Source: Burkholderia pyrrocinia
Lineage (GTDB): Bacteria > Pseudomonadota > Gammaproteobacteria > Burkholderiales > Burkholderiaceae
Length of the DNA: 64,000 nt
Reading direction: 5' to 3'
Assembly: GCF_022809715.1 (NCBI RefSeq)
Contig: NZ_CP094460.1
Location: 248,001 to 312,000, forward strand
Shown here one piece after another: positions 8,451 through 16,918 of this stretch. Under the pieces are notes generated by a model. The model ran no database searches and was not told the DNA's origin. It worked only from the letters and a program-made list of their open reading frames with translations. Every line of letters starts with the position of its first letter. Position 1 is the stretch's first letter. Position numbers and translations under genes: made by a program.

Positions 8451-9391
8451 CGATGTCGATGCTGGCCGCCCGCGGCCTCGAACTGCTGCTGTTGCTCGCC
8501 TGCGTCGGCGTGGCGCTCTTCACGCCCGGCGGCGGCACGCGCCGGCGCATCGCCATGCGCGTGCAGCAGGCGGCCGGGCAGCGCGCGCCGTCGCTCGCGG
8601 CGGGGCGGCTGCAGCCGGGTGAAGTCCGCCAGGGCCTGACGCGCCGGCTCGCGCAGCTCGGCGAGCGGCTGCCGGTGCTCGACCCGATGCAGCGCGTGAA
8701 GCTCGGCCTGCAATTGGCGCGTGCGGGCTTTCGCGACCGCCGCGCGGTGTCGTCGATGATCGGCATCAAGCTGAGCTGCGGCGTGCTGTTCGCGGGTGTC
8801 GCGATCGTGTTCAGCCCGTACATTCCACGGCTCGGCGAATACTTCGTGATCCGCGCGCTGGCGATGATCGCCGCGTTCGTGATCGGCGTGATCGTGCCCG
8901 AGTACGTGCTCGGCGCGATGATCCGGCGGCGGCGGCGGATCATCGCCGCGTGCTTTCCGGACGCGCTCGACCTGCTCGTGATCTGCACGATGGCCGGCAA
9001 CAGTCTCGCTTCGGGCATCCGGCGCGTCGCGCACGAACTGGCGCGCATCTGCCCGCCGCTCGCCGACGAGCTGACGGTGTGCGCGGACGAGCTCACGCTG
9101 AGCGGCAACGTATCCGCCACGCTCACGCATTTCGCGACGCGCGTCGATTTCGCGTCGGCGCGCTCGCTCGCGACGACGCTCACGCAGTCGCAGCGGTTCG
9201 GCACGCCGATCACGCAGGCGCTGCGAACCCTGTCGCGCAGCGAGCGCACCGAGCAGATCGTCGCGCTCGAGGAAAAGGCTGCGAAGCTCGCGCCGAAGAT
9301 CACGCTGCCGATGATGCTGTTCATCCTGCCGACGGTCGGCCTGATCGCGGCGGGCCCGGCGGCGATCCGCCTGCTCGAGGTACTGAAATGA
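8447..9391 (+). CDS. tadC: Tad inner-membrane platform protein TadC
   Basis: A 314-residue second T2SSF-domain protein with an N-terminal helix, a pair of central helices and a C-terminal helix. The core shows CFPDALDLLVICTMAGNSL and FGTPITQALRTLS. It is paired with TadB in all Tad loci. Four-base overlaps with both neighbours indicate one coupled operon. Confidence 0.93.
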   Translation: MTMSMLAARGLELLLLLACVGVALFTPGGGTRRRIAMRVQQAAGQRAPSLAAGRLQPGEVRQGLTRRLAQLGERLPVLDPMQRVKLGLQLARAGFRDRRAVSSMIGIKLSCGVLFAGVAIVFSPYIPRLGEYFVIRALAMIAAFVIGVIVPEYVLGAMIRRRRRIIAACFPDALDLLVICTMAGNSLASGIRRVAHELARICPPLADELTVCADELTLSGNVSATLTHFATRVDFASARSLATTLTQSQRFGTPITQALRTLSRSERTEQIVALEEKAAKLAPKITLPMMLFILPTVGLIAAGPAAIRLLEVLK

Positions 9392-10248
9392 CACGATCCG
9401 TCGTACGCGCGTTTGCGCTCGCGGCCGTGCTGCCGCTGCTGGCCGGCGGCTGCGGCGCGCCGGGCGTCCAGACGCGGCCGGTGCTGTCGCACAAGAGCGA
9501 CGACCCGCAGGCCGAACTGCGCATCGCGGACAGCGCGCTCGCCGGCGGTAACGTCGATCTCGCGTCGACGCTGTACGAGAAGGTGCTCGCGAAGCATCCC
9601 GATTCGCTCGCGGCGCGGCTGGGGCTCGGCGACGTCAACTATCGCGCCGGCGACCTGGAGCGCGCGCGGATCCTCTACGACGAAGCGCAGCGGCAGTCAC
9701 CCGCGGAGCTTGGCCCGCGGCTCGGGCTCGCGCGCGTCGCATTGCGGCAGCGCCGGCTCGACGAAGCCGCGCAGCGCTATCGCGACCTGCTGGCCGCGCA
9801 GCCGAACCATCCGCTCGCGGCGGAAGGGCTCGGCACCGTGCTCGACCTGCAGGGGCGCCATGCGGATGCGCAGGCCGTGTATCGCGACGCGCTGCGCGCG
9901 CACCCGGACGCGCAGGGGCTGCGCATCGACCTCGGGCTGTCGCTCGTGCTGAGCAACCGGCCGCGCGAGGGCGTGAACGTGCTGCTCGACGTCGCGGGGC
10001 TGCCCGATGCGCCGTGGCAGGCGCGCCAGAACCTCGCGTTCGCGTATGGCGTGCTCGGCAACACCGATTCGGCGAAGAAGCTGCTGTCCGCGGACCTGCC
10101 CGCGTCGGCGGTGGCCGACAACCTGCGCTTCTACCAGGCGGTGCGCGCGCGGCTCGCGTCGCGCGGGGCTGCCGGCGGCGCGCCGCCGCTGTCGGGTGCG
10201 GCGCTGGAGTCGGGCGTCGCGCCGCCGGGAGCGGGGGCCGCAAAATGA
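9388..10248 (+). CDS. tadD: Tad pilus lipoprotein TadD with TPR repeats
   Basis: A 286-residue lipoprotein with signal LLAGGCGAP (lipidated Cys at about residue 23). At least four tetratricopeptide repeats follow (for example ASTLYEKVLAKHPDSLAARLGLGDV and AQRYRDLLAAQPNHPLAAEGLG). TadD proteins are outer-membrane pilotin-like assembly factors. The C-terminal tail is low-complexity, rich in Ala and Gly. The ATG overlaps the tadC stop and the stop overlaps the tadE start. Confidence 0.9.
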   Translation: MTRSVVRAFALAAVLPLLAGGCGAPGVQTRPVLSHKSDDPQAELRIADSALAGGNVDLASTLYEKVLAKHPDSLAARLGLGDVNYRAGDLERARILYDEAQRQSPAELGPRLGLARVALRQRRLDEAAQRYRDLLAAQPNHPLAAEGLGTVLDLQGRHADAQAVYRDALRAHPDAQGLRIDLGLSLVLSNRPREGVNVLLDVAGLPDAPWQARQNLAFAYGVLGNTDSAKKLLSADLPASAVADNLRFYQAVRARLASRGAAGGAPPLSGAALESGVAPPGAGAAK

Positions 10249-10673
10249 CACGCGGGGCGACGCTCGCCCGCCGCGCGCGCGGCGTCGTGTCCCTCGAGTT
10301 CGTGCTGATGCTGCCGTTCCTGCTGATGGTGCTGATCGGCATCATCGACACCAGCCTGATCCTGTGCGACAAGGCCGTCATCACGAACGCGAGCCGCGAG
10401 GCCGCGCGCGCCGGCGTCATGCTGCGCGTGCCGATGCTGACCACGACGCAGATCGCCAACGTCGCGCAGACCTACATGCAGAACAGCCTGATCACCGGCG
10501 GCACACCGACGTCGCCGGCCGTGACCGTGACCCAGGCGAACGGCACGACGTCGGGCACCGCGCTGACGGTGACGGTGACCTACACGTATTCGGGGATGGT
10601 GCTCGGTTCCGCGTTCAGTGCGCTGACCGGCCCGGTGACGGTCTCGGCCACTTCGGTGATGCTTTATGAATGA
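10245..10673 (+). CDS. tadE: TadE-like pseudopilin
   Basis: A 142-residue minor pilin. The N-terminus is short and basic, then RGVVSLEFVLMLPFLLMVLIG, the pseudopilin motif with Glu at +5 of the processing site and a hydrophobic helix. The C-terminal part is Thr/Val-rich, consistent with an extracellular beta domain. It overlaps tadD by four bases and tadG by eight. TadF is absent, leaving a TadE/TadG pair. Confidence 0.88.
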   Translation: MTRGATLARRARGVVSLEFVLMLPFLLMVLIGIIDTSLILCDKAVITNASREAARAGVMLRVPMLTTTQIANVAQTYMQNSLITGGTPTSPAVTVTQANGTTSGTALTVTVTYTYSGMVLGSAFSALTGPVTVSATSVMLYE

Positions 10674-11706
10674 CGCGGGCGACAAGCGCGCTCCCGGCCC
10701 CGCGCGGCAGCGCGGCTCGGTCGCGCTGTTCTTCCTGCTGTTCCTGATTCCGCTGCTGTCGTTCGGCGCGCTGGCGATCGACGTCGCGTGGGTCGCCACG
10801 GTGCGCAACCAGTTGCAGAACGCCGCCGACGCGGCCGCGCTCGCGGGGGCCGACGCGATGATGTCGCCGAGCGGCGGCGCGCTGAACTGGTCGCAGGCCG
10901 CGCCGGCGGCAAACGGCGTGATCGCGCAGAACTCGGCGGCCGGCGCCGCGCTGTCGACCGGCACGGTGACCACCGGCTACTGGAACGTGACGCGCAGCCC
11001 CGCATCGATGCAGGCGACGACCATCACGCCCGGCTCGTACGACGTGCCGGCCGTGCAGGTCACCGTGACGCGCGCGCCGGGCGTGAACGGCGGCTCGATT
11101 CCGCTGCTGCTCGGCGGGCTGCTGGGGATTCCCGGCGCGTCCGGCAGCGCGACCGCGGTGGCGGTGCTGGCCGCGCCGGGCGGGGTGGCGGCCGGCGGAC
11201 TGTTTCCGATCGCGATCGACCAGTGCGTGTACAACCAGTACTGGAACGCGGCGACCAACCAGCCGCTGATCAATCCGCTGACGGGCCAGCCGTACGAGTT
11301 CTCGATCACGAACGGCCAGACCTACGGCACGCTGTGCATGGGCGGGCAGTGGACGTCGTTCCAGTCGACGGCGTCCGACACGACGACGATGGGCGGGCTG
11401 ATGGTGACCGGCAACCCGACGACGCTCAATATCGGCGACAGCATCTACCTCGCGACCGGCGTGAAGGCGACGCTCTACACGTCGGTGCCGGTCGGCACGA
11501 CGGTGGTGCTGCCGGTCGTCACGCAGACGTCGACCAGCACCTACGTGCCGATCGTCGCGTTCGCGGCGTTCCGCATCGACGTGTCGCTCGGCGGCACGTA
11601 CAAGTACATCCAGGGCCACTTCGTCGCCGGCGTGAAGATGACCGGCGTCGCAACCGGCGTCGGGCCGTACTACGGCGTGTACGTGCCGCCGCGGCTCGCG
11701 CTGTGA
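10666..11706 (+). CDS. tadG: TadG-like pilus assembly protein
   Basis: A 346-residue protein with RQRGSVALFFLLFLIPLLSF as membrane anchor (about residues 17-36). The TadG signature VRNQLQNAADAAALAGA follows. The long Gly/Thr/Val-rich C-terminal region is probably extracellular. It is the last gene of the operon. Its 3' end overlaps the convergent GT87 gene by 37 bases, so the two transcripts share antisense ends. Confidence 0.87.
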   Translation: MNDAGDKRAPGPARQRGSVALFFLLFLIPLLSFGALAIDVAWVATVRNQLQNAADAAALAGADAMMSPSGGALNWSQAAPAANGVIAQNSAAGAALSTGTVTTGYWNVTRSPASMQATTITPGSYDVPAVQVTVTRAPGVNGGSIPLLLGGLLGIPGASGSATAVAVLAAPGGVAAGGLFPIAIDQCVYNQYWNAATNQPLINPLTGQPYEFSITNGQTYGTLCMGGQWTSFQSTASDTTTMGGLMVTGNPTTLNIGDSIYLATGVKATLYTSVPVGTTVVLPVVTQTSTSTYVPIVAFAAFRIDVSLGGTYKYIQGHFVAGVKMTGVATGVGPYYGVYVPPRLAL

Positions 11707-12932
11707 GCGCCGGACCGCGCACGGCGCAGCAGCACGAGGAGGGCGGCGAGCGTCACGACCGGGCCGATCTGCGGCAGCAGCAGCCCCGGGTTCAGGTATT
11801 CGTAGAGCGGCAGCGCCCACATCAGCGCGATCGTGGCCTGCTCGCCGCGCAGCCAGCCGTCGCGCCAGCCGATCGCCAGCATGCACGCGACCGCGATGCC
11901 GAGCCACGCGAGCTCGTAATGCCACACGTACGGGTTTGCCGCGAGCGTCGCGACCGCCAGCACCGCCGCGCGTAAGCGGGTGTCGCGCGAGCGCGTCCAC
12001 ACGACGCATGCGGCCGCGATCGCGATCGCCGCGACGCACGCGTGCGCGGCATACGCGGCGCCGAGCGGCAGGCCGGCGAGGCGGAACGCCGCGAACGGCG
12101 TCGGCGACGCGAACCAGAACATCACGCCGTGCTCGAGAATGAGCGCCCGCGCGAGCCCAGTGTTGGCGACGAACAGGCGCAGCGACTCGACGCCGCACAC
12201 CAGCACGCTCAACGCGCCTAACGCGGCCGTGGCGAGCGCGGCCCACGCGATCGTGCGCCACGCGCGCGCGGCGACCAGCACGAACGGGAACAGCAGCGCC
12301 ATCTGCGGCTTGACCGACAGCAGGCCGATGCAGAGGCCGGCCCACATCGGCCGCCGGTCGGCCCAGTAGACGGCCAGCGCCGCGCACGAAGCGGTCAGGA
12401 ACGCGTTCTGCCCGAGCATCGCGGTGACGAACACGCACGGGGCGCCGACTAGCGCGAATGCGCCGATGCGCCGCACGCCGGGCGTCGCGCCGAGGCCCGA
12501 CACGCGCCATGCGGCAAACCCGAACACGACGATGCCGAGCGCGACGAACAGCGGATAACCGATCGCAAAGGGCAGCAGTGCGAACGGCGTCACGAGCAGC
12601 AGGTAGGTGGGCGGGTACAGCCACGCGACGAGGCCTTCTGTGCGGAAATACGGGAACATCGAGGCCGCCAGCCGCGAGAAGGTCGGGAAATCGTACGCCT
12701 GCCATGGTGCGCCGTGCAGCATCACGTACGACGCCGACCAGAACACCGAGTAGTCCGCGCCCGGGCTCGCGATGGTCGTGCCCGGCGTGTAGCGGATCAC
12801 GTACGTCCAGATCGCCAGGAACAGCGCGTGGAACACGAGCACGAACGCGCTGTACGCGACGACGCGCCGCGGCGTCAGCCACGCGCGGACGGGGCGCTCC
12901 GCCGAGCGCATCGATTGCCGGGGAATGTCCAT
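11670..12932 (-). CDS. GT87-family polytopic glycosyltransferase
   Basis: A 420-residue integral membrane protein with about ten hydrophobic segments and typical GT87/DUF2029 features: ADYSVFWSASYVMLHG, WLYPPTYLLLVTPF, and LLSVKPQMALLFPFVL with the family's KPQ. Such enzymes use polyprenyl-phosphate sugars as donors on the periplasmic side. The start at 12932 lies 14 bases after the GT2 gene stop. The two genes therefore form a donor-maker and donor-user pair. Its acceptor is unknown; the Flp pilus or an exopolysaccharide are possibilities. Confidence 0.82.
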   Translation of the reverse strand: MDIPRQSMRSAERPVRAWLTPRRVVAYSAFVLVFHALFLAIWTYVIRYTPGTTIASPGADYSVFWSASYVMLHGAPWQAYDFPTFSRLAASMFPYFRTEGLVAWLYPPTYLLLVTPFALLPFAIGYPLFVALGIVVFGFAAWRVSGLGATPGVRRIGAFALVGAPCVFVTAMLGQNAFLTASCAALAVYWADRRPMWAGLCIGLLSVKPQMALLFPFVLVAARAWRTIAWAALATAALGALSVLVCGVESLRLFVANTGLARALILEHGVMFWFASPTPFAAFRLAGLPLGAAYAAHACVAAIAIAAACVVWTRSRDTRLRAAVLAVATLAANPYVWHYELAWLGIAVACMLAIGWRDGWLRGEQATIALMWALPLYEYLNPGLLLPQIGPVVTLAALLVLLRRARSGAHSASRGGTYTP

Positions 12933-12946
12933 GCGCCGCGTGCCGG

Positions 12947-14023
12947 TTACTTGACGGAGATTTTCCTGGCGGCGTGGCTGGCGGCCGCGGGTGTCGCCGG
13001 CCGGCGGCGGGCCGCATGCGCGCGCTTGAGCGGGAACTGCAGCAGCTTCGACGCCGGATGCGCGGCGGCATCCCGCTCGGCGCGGTAGCGCCCCCGCACC
13101 AGATAGACCGGGCGCTGCTTCGACTCGTGATAGATGCGGCCGAGGTATTCGCCGATCACGCCGATGCCGACCAGCTGGATGCCGCCGATGAACAGCACGA
13201 CGGAAATCAGCGACGCGTAGCCATGCACCGGGTTGCCGAGCAGCAGCGTGCGCACGACGATGAACGCGCCGTAGACGAGCGCGAGCATCGCGAACGTGAG
13301 GCCGACGTAGGTCCACACGCGCAGCGGCACCGTGCTGAAGCTCGTGATGCCTTCGAGCGCGAAGTTCCAGCGCTTCCATCCGGAGAACTTCGACCGGCCG
13401 CCGCTGCGCGGCGCGCGCGTGTATTCGACGATCGCGGTGCGAAAGCCGACCCACGCGAACAGGCCTTTCATGAAGCGTCGCCGCTCGGGCAGCGCGCGCA
13501 GCGCGTCGACGACCTGACGGTCCATCAGCCGGAAATCGCCGACGTTCTCCGGCATCTCGACTTCGGAGAGCCGGTTGTGCACGCGGTAATAGAGCGCGGC
13601 CGCCGCGCGCTGCAGGTAGGGGTCGCACATCCGGTCGGTGCGCTTCGCGGCAACGACCTCGGCGCCCGCGAGCCAGCGTTCGATCATTGCGGGAATCAAC
13701 GCGGGCGGGTCCTGCAGGTCGGCGTCGATCAGGATTACCGCGGCGCCGGCCGCTTCGTCGAGGCCGGCGGTGAGCGCGGCTTCCTTGCCGAAACGGCGGG
13801 TGAGATCGACGACGCGCACGCGCGGGTCGCCGGCCATGACCTCGAGCAGCCGGTCGAGCGTGCTATCGCGGCTGCCGTCGTTGATGCAGACGATCTCGAA
13901 GCGGACCGTGTCGAGCGACTCGAGGACGGGCAGCGTTTCGGCAAAGAATGCGTCGATCGTTTCGTCTTCGTCGTGAAACGGCACGACGAGCGAGACCAGC
14001 GGCTTTCTGGCGTGCGTGGGCAT
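12947..14023 (-). CDS. GtrB/ArnC-like polyprenyl-phosphate glycosyltransferase (GT2)
   Basis: A 358-residue enzyme expected to load a sugar onto undecaprenyl phosphate at the inner face of the membrane. The GT2 domain starts VSLVVPFHDEDETI, has CINDGSRDST and the DADLQDPP metal-binding motif (about residues 98-105), and FRLMDRQVV. Two C-terminal membrane helices (about residues 225-285) match GtrB/DPMS-type enzymes. A basic Ala/Arg-rich tail of about 60 residues extends beyond the usual end. It is upstream of, and co-oriented with, the GT87 gene. Confidence 0.87.
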   Translation of the reverse strand: MPTHARKPLVSLVVPFHDEDETIDAFFAETLPVLESLDTVRFEIVCINDGSRDSTLDRLLEVMAGDPRVRVVDLTRRFGKEAALTAGLDEAAGAAVILIDADLQDPPALIPAMIERWLAGAEVVAAKRTDRMCDPYLQRAAAALYYRVHNRLSEVEMPENVGDFRLMDRQVVDALRALPERRRFMKGLFAWVGFRTAIVEYTRAPRSGGRSKFSGWKRWNFALEGITSFSTVPLRVWTYVGLTFAMLALVYGAFIVVRTLLLGNPVHGYASLISVVLFIGGIQLVGIGVIGEYLGRIYHESKQRPVYLVRGRYRAERDAAAHPASKLLQFPLKRAHAARRRPATPAAASHAARKISVK

Positions 14024-14249
14024 GCGTCCCCCGAGAGATCCGGCCTGCGCTGCACCGTATGGATTCGGTTGTCGTCCATCGCAGGCCGGACGACAGGCGT
14101 TACGATCATTGTAGGCAGAAATCGGCGATTCGTAATACCGATGCGCGGGTTGTGCGGCGGGTTGTTGCGCCGTCGACGCACGGTTCGCCGACGGCCGTCG
14201 GCGCGCGCGGGCGCCGGGACGAGGTTTTTCGATGTCGAAGGAGAGCGCG

Positions 14250-14627
14250 ATGCAAGTTCAGGACCTGACCGGCGCGGCGCTGGACTACTGGGTGGCACTG
14301 GCCGAAGGCCTCGGCGCACCGTGCGTCGCGGGCGGCGCATGCCGGGCGATCCGCGAGACGGGCGGCGCGAGCGTGTCGTTCGCGTCGTCGTCGTCGTCGT
14401 GGGCGGACGGCGGCCCGATCGTCGAGCGGCTGCCGTTCGCCGCGTTCGAGCGCGACGGCGGGCGCGGTGCGTGGCGGGCCGTGCTGCACCGTGCGGTGCC
14501 GGCCGCCGGCGAGCGCTGCACGTTCAACCAGTCGGGGCCGACGCTGCTGATCGCCGCGATGCGCACGCCCGTCGCGTCGACCTTCGGCGACGACGTGCCG
14601 GATCTCGACATGTCGAAACCGCGTTGA
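14250..14627 (+). CDS. NinX/DUF2591-like protein
   Basis: A 125-residue soluble protein. [20 protein letters not shown] at the start and the later cysteine-containing [13 protein letters not shown] segment match DUF2591, the family of the phage lambda-type NinX protein. Its function is unknown. ATG at 14250 is preferred over 14232 because AAGGAGAG lies just upstream. The gene stands alone between a glycosyltransferase and a transport protein, with no other phage genes nearby. Family assignment is from memory. Confidence 0.65.
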   Translation: MQVQDLTGAALDYWVALAEGLGAPCVAGGACRAIRETGGASVSFASSSSSWADGGPIVERLPFAAFERDGGRGAWRAVLHRAVPAAGERCTFNQSGPTLLIAAMRTPVASTFGDDVPDLDMSKPR

Positions 14628-14684
14628 GCGTAGCCCGTCGCGTTGCGGCGCGTGGTGCTCGTTGCTTCTGGTGCCTCCTGCCTT

Positions 14685-15683
14685 CTATCCGGCGGACAGA
14701 TTCCGGATCGCGATCGACGCGACATCGACGCGCCGCGGCAGGATCGCATCCGCCGCCGCGCGATCGGCGACGCGTTGCAGCACGTCGATGTCGGCGCCGC
14801 TGAGGCTGCGTTGCGCGAGCGCTGCGCGGCGCGCGATGTCGGCGGCCGCGTCGGGCGGCAGGCGCGTCAGCGACGCATAGACGGTCGCGTAGTCGGCCGG
14901 GTGCGCGAGCGCCCATTGGCCCGCGCGGGTCAGCCGTGCGAGCACGTCTGCGAGCGCCGCGCGTTTCGCGCGGTCGTCGAGCGTGTCGACCGGCGACGTG
15001 AGGAACGCGAGCCCCGAATTGATGCCGCTGCCGTCGCGGATGATGCGCGCGCCGCGTCGCACCGCATGGCCGTAGTACGGGTCGAAGGTCGCCCAGATGC
15101 CGATCCGCCTGGCTTCGAATGCGGCGAACGCATCGACGGGCAGCACGAAACGCACGTCGACGTCGCGCGGCGCGAGACCGTGTTCGCGCAGCGCGCCGTA
15201 CAGCTGATATTGCGAGATGCTGCCGCGCGCGGACGACACGACGACGGTTTGCCCTTTCAGGTCGGCGACGGTGCGGACCGGCGAGTCGGGCTGCACGACG
15301 ATGCCGAGCGACGCCGGTGAGCCGACGCGCGTCGCGACGATCCGCAGCGCCGGATCGCCGAGCGCGGCCGTCAGCACGGGCAGGTCTCCGGCCGGTGCGA
15401 GATCGATCGCGCCCGCGCGCTGTGCCTCGAACAGCGGCGCGGCGCCCTGGAAATTGGCCCAGCGGAACCGGTACGGCGTGCCGTCGAGCACGTGTGCGGC
15501 TTCGGCCAGCGCGCGCAGGCCGCCGGCCTGGTCGCCGAGCACGAGCGTGACGCCCGACAGGTCGGCGCCGGCCGCGCGGGCTGGCAGTGCGATGCCGCCG
15601 GCGAGCGGCGCGGCGGCGAGGGCGGCAAGACGCTGCAGCACGCGGCGGCGTGTCGTGGCGGAAGAGGGGTTCATTGGCGGCAT
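14685..15683 (-). CDS. Sulfonate-type ABC transporter substrate-binding protein
   Basis: A 332-residue periplasmic protein with a twin-arginine-like leader (TTRRRVLQRLAALAAAPLAGG). The mature domain is an NMT1/SsuA-type binding fold: VTLVLGDQAGGLRALAEA, FQGAAPLFEAQRAGAIDLAP, then LKGQTVVVSSARGS. The ATG at 15683 has GAGG five bases upstream; another in-frame ATG lies at 15674. Permease and ATPase genes do not adjoin it, so it is an orphan or feeds a system elsewhere. A 7-bp tandem repeat lies about 130 bases upstream of its start. Confidence 0.8.
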   Translation of the reverse strand: MPPMNPSSATTRRRVLQRLAALAAAPLAGGIALPARAAGADLSGVTLVLGDQAGGLRALAEAAHVLDGTPYRFRWANFQGAAPLFEAQRAGAIDLAPAGDLPVLTAALGDPALRIVATRVGSPASLGIVVQPDSPVRTVADLKGQTVVVSSARGSISQYQLYGALREHGLAPRDVDVRFVLPVDAFAAFEARRIGIWATFDPYYGHAVRRGARIIRDGSGINSGLAFLTSPVDTLDDRAKRAALADVLARLTRAGQWALAHPADYATVYASLTRLPPDAAADIARRAALAQRSLSGADIDVLQRVADRAAADAILPRRVDVASIAIRNLSAG

Positions 15684-15813
15684 ATCCTCGGTGATCCGCG
15701 CGCGTGCGGCGCGGCTGCCGGGCAGGTTACGGAATCGGTTTCCGGCCGACAAACATCGAATCGTGAAATGCATATTCGCGTGGCGACGGGCGGGGCGGCC
15801 GATCGGGACACTT

Positions 15814-15932
15814 GACGCCCGACGCCCGACGCCCGACGCCCGACGCCCGACGCCCGACGCCCGACGCCCGACGCCCGACGCCCAACGCCCAACGCCCAAC
15901 GCCCAACGCCCAACGCCCAACGCCCAACGCGC
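15814..15932. repeat. Heptanucleotide tandem repeat, 10 x GACGCCC then 6 x AACGCCC
   Basis: Ten perfect GACGCCC units (15814-15883) are followed directly by six perfect AACGCCC units (15884-15925) and one imperfect unit AACGCGC. The array lies between the LysR stop (15940) and the start of the binding-protein gene (15683), outside both. Because 7 is not a multiple of 3, copy-number changes would shift all reading frames, so a coding role is unlikely. A spacing or transcription effect on the downstream gene is possible. Confidence 0.95.
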
Positions 15933-15939
15933 GGGCGGC

Positions 15940-16818
15940 TTATGCGGCCGACGAAACCGTGCGCAGGAACGCCCGCACCGCCGGCGCCTTTTCGAACCGA
16001 CGGTGCGCGAGCGCGAGTTCCGACATGATCGGCTTGCCGGCGATCGGCCGGTACACGACGCCCGGCAGCGACACGCAACCGGCCAGCGCATCGGGAATCA
16101 CGGCGACCCAGCCGTTCACGGACACGCACGCGAGCACTGCGAGCAAGCCGCCCGGCCGCGCGGCGATCACCGGCGCGAAGCGGCCGCGGCGCGCGACTTC
16201 GAGCGTGCCGAGCTCCTGTTCCGGCACCGCGAAGCGTGCATCGGCGAGGTCGGCCGCGCGCACGGCCGCCATCGACGCATAGCGCGAATCGGCCGGCACG
16301 GCCGCGACGAACACGTCGCGCTGCAGCGTGACGATCCGCAGGCCGCCGGGCAGAGGCAGCGGCGGGCGCACGTACGCGAGGTCGAGCCGGCCCGCGTCGA
16401 GCTGGTTCGCGACATCGTCCATCGGCACTTCGCGCAGGTTCAGCTCGATGCGCGGGTGCGCGGCGCGAAACGCGCCGACCGTGCGCTGCAGCGTGCCCGA
16501 ATAGACGGCGGACGATACGTAGCCGATCTCGATCCGGCCGAGTTCGCCGCGCTCGGCAAGCGCGGCGAGTTCGCGGCCGCGCTGCAGGTGCTCGAACGCG
16601 GCGCTCGCCTCGGCGAGATAGGCCTCGCCGGCCGCGCTCAGCGTGACCGCGCGGCGCGACCGGTGAAAGAGCCGCACGCCGAGCACGCGTTCGGCTTCCT
16701 GGATCTGCCGCGTGAGCGCGGGCGGCGCCATGTCGAGCGCGTCGGCCGCGCGGGCGAAATGCAGGTGCTGCGCGACGCTCAGGAATGCGCGCACGTGACG
16801 GAATTCGAGCCGGTCCAT
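15940..16818 (-). CDS. LysR-family transcriptional regulator
   Basis: A 292-residue regulator. The N-terminal winged helix-turn-helix reads LEFRHVRAFLSVAQHLHFARAADAL, then PPALTRQIQEAERVLGVRLFHRS. A periplasmic-binding-like effector domain follows from about residue 90. The ATG at 16818 gives the canonical LysR start. It is divergent from the DHA2 transporter gene, with 100 bases between them, the usual layout for a LysR regulator and its target. The effector is unknown. Confidence 0.9.
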   Translation of the reverse strand: MDRLEFRHVRAFLSVAQHLHFARAADALDMAPPALTRQIQEAERVLGVRLFHRSRRAVTLSAAGEAYLAEASAAFEHLQRGRELAALAERGELGRIEIGYVSSAVYSGTLQRTVGAFRAAHPRIELNLREVPMDDVANQLDAGRLDLAYVRPPLPLPGGLRIVTLQRDVFVAAVPADSRYASMAAVRAADLADARFAVPEQELGTLEVARRGRFAPVIAARPGGLLAVLACVSVNGWVAVIPDALAGCVSLPGVVYRPIAGKPIMSELALAHRRFEKAPAVRAFLRTVSSAA

Positions 16819-16918
16819 GATTGCAATTTTCGTCAATAAAACAGCATCGGAATGTCAATGACAGGCAATACGGGGCAAGCCTAGCATACGGCTCGTTCAT
16901 CCTGCTTCGGAGTTACCG

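Noticed and set aside
14250..14627. A prophage remnant around the NinX-like gene
   Set aside because: No integrase, structural phage gene, attachment site or compositional change was seen nearby.
15727..15927. A peptide with period-seven GVGRWAL repeats encoded by the heptanucleotide array
   Set aside because: All frames of a 7-bp repeat give heptapeptide repeats; there is no good ribosome binding site and frame would shift with each copy change.
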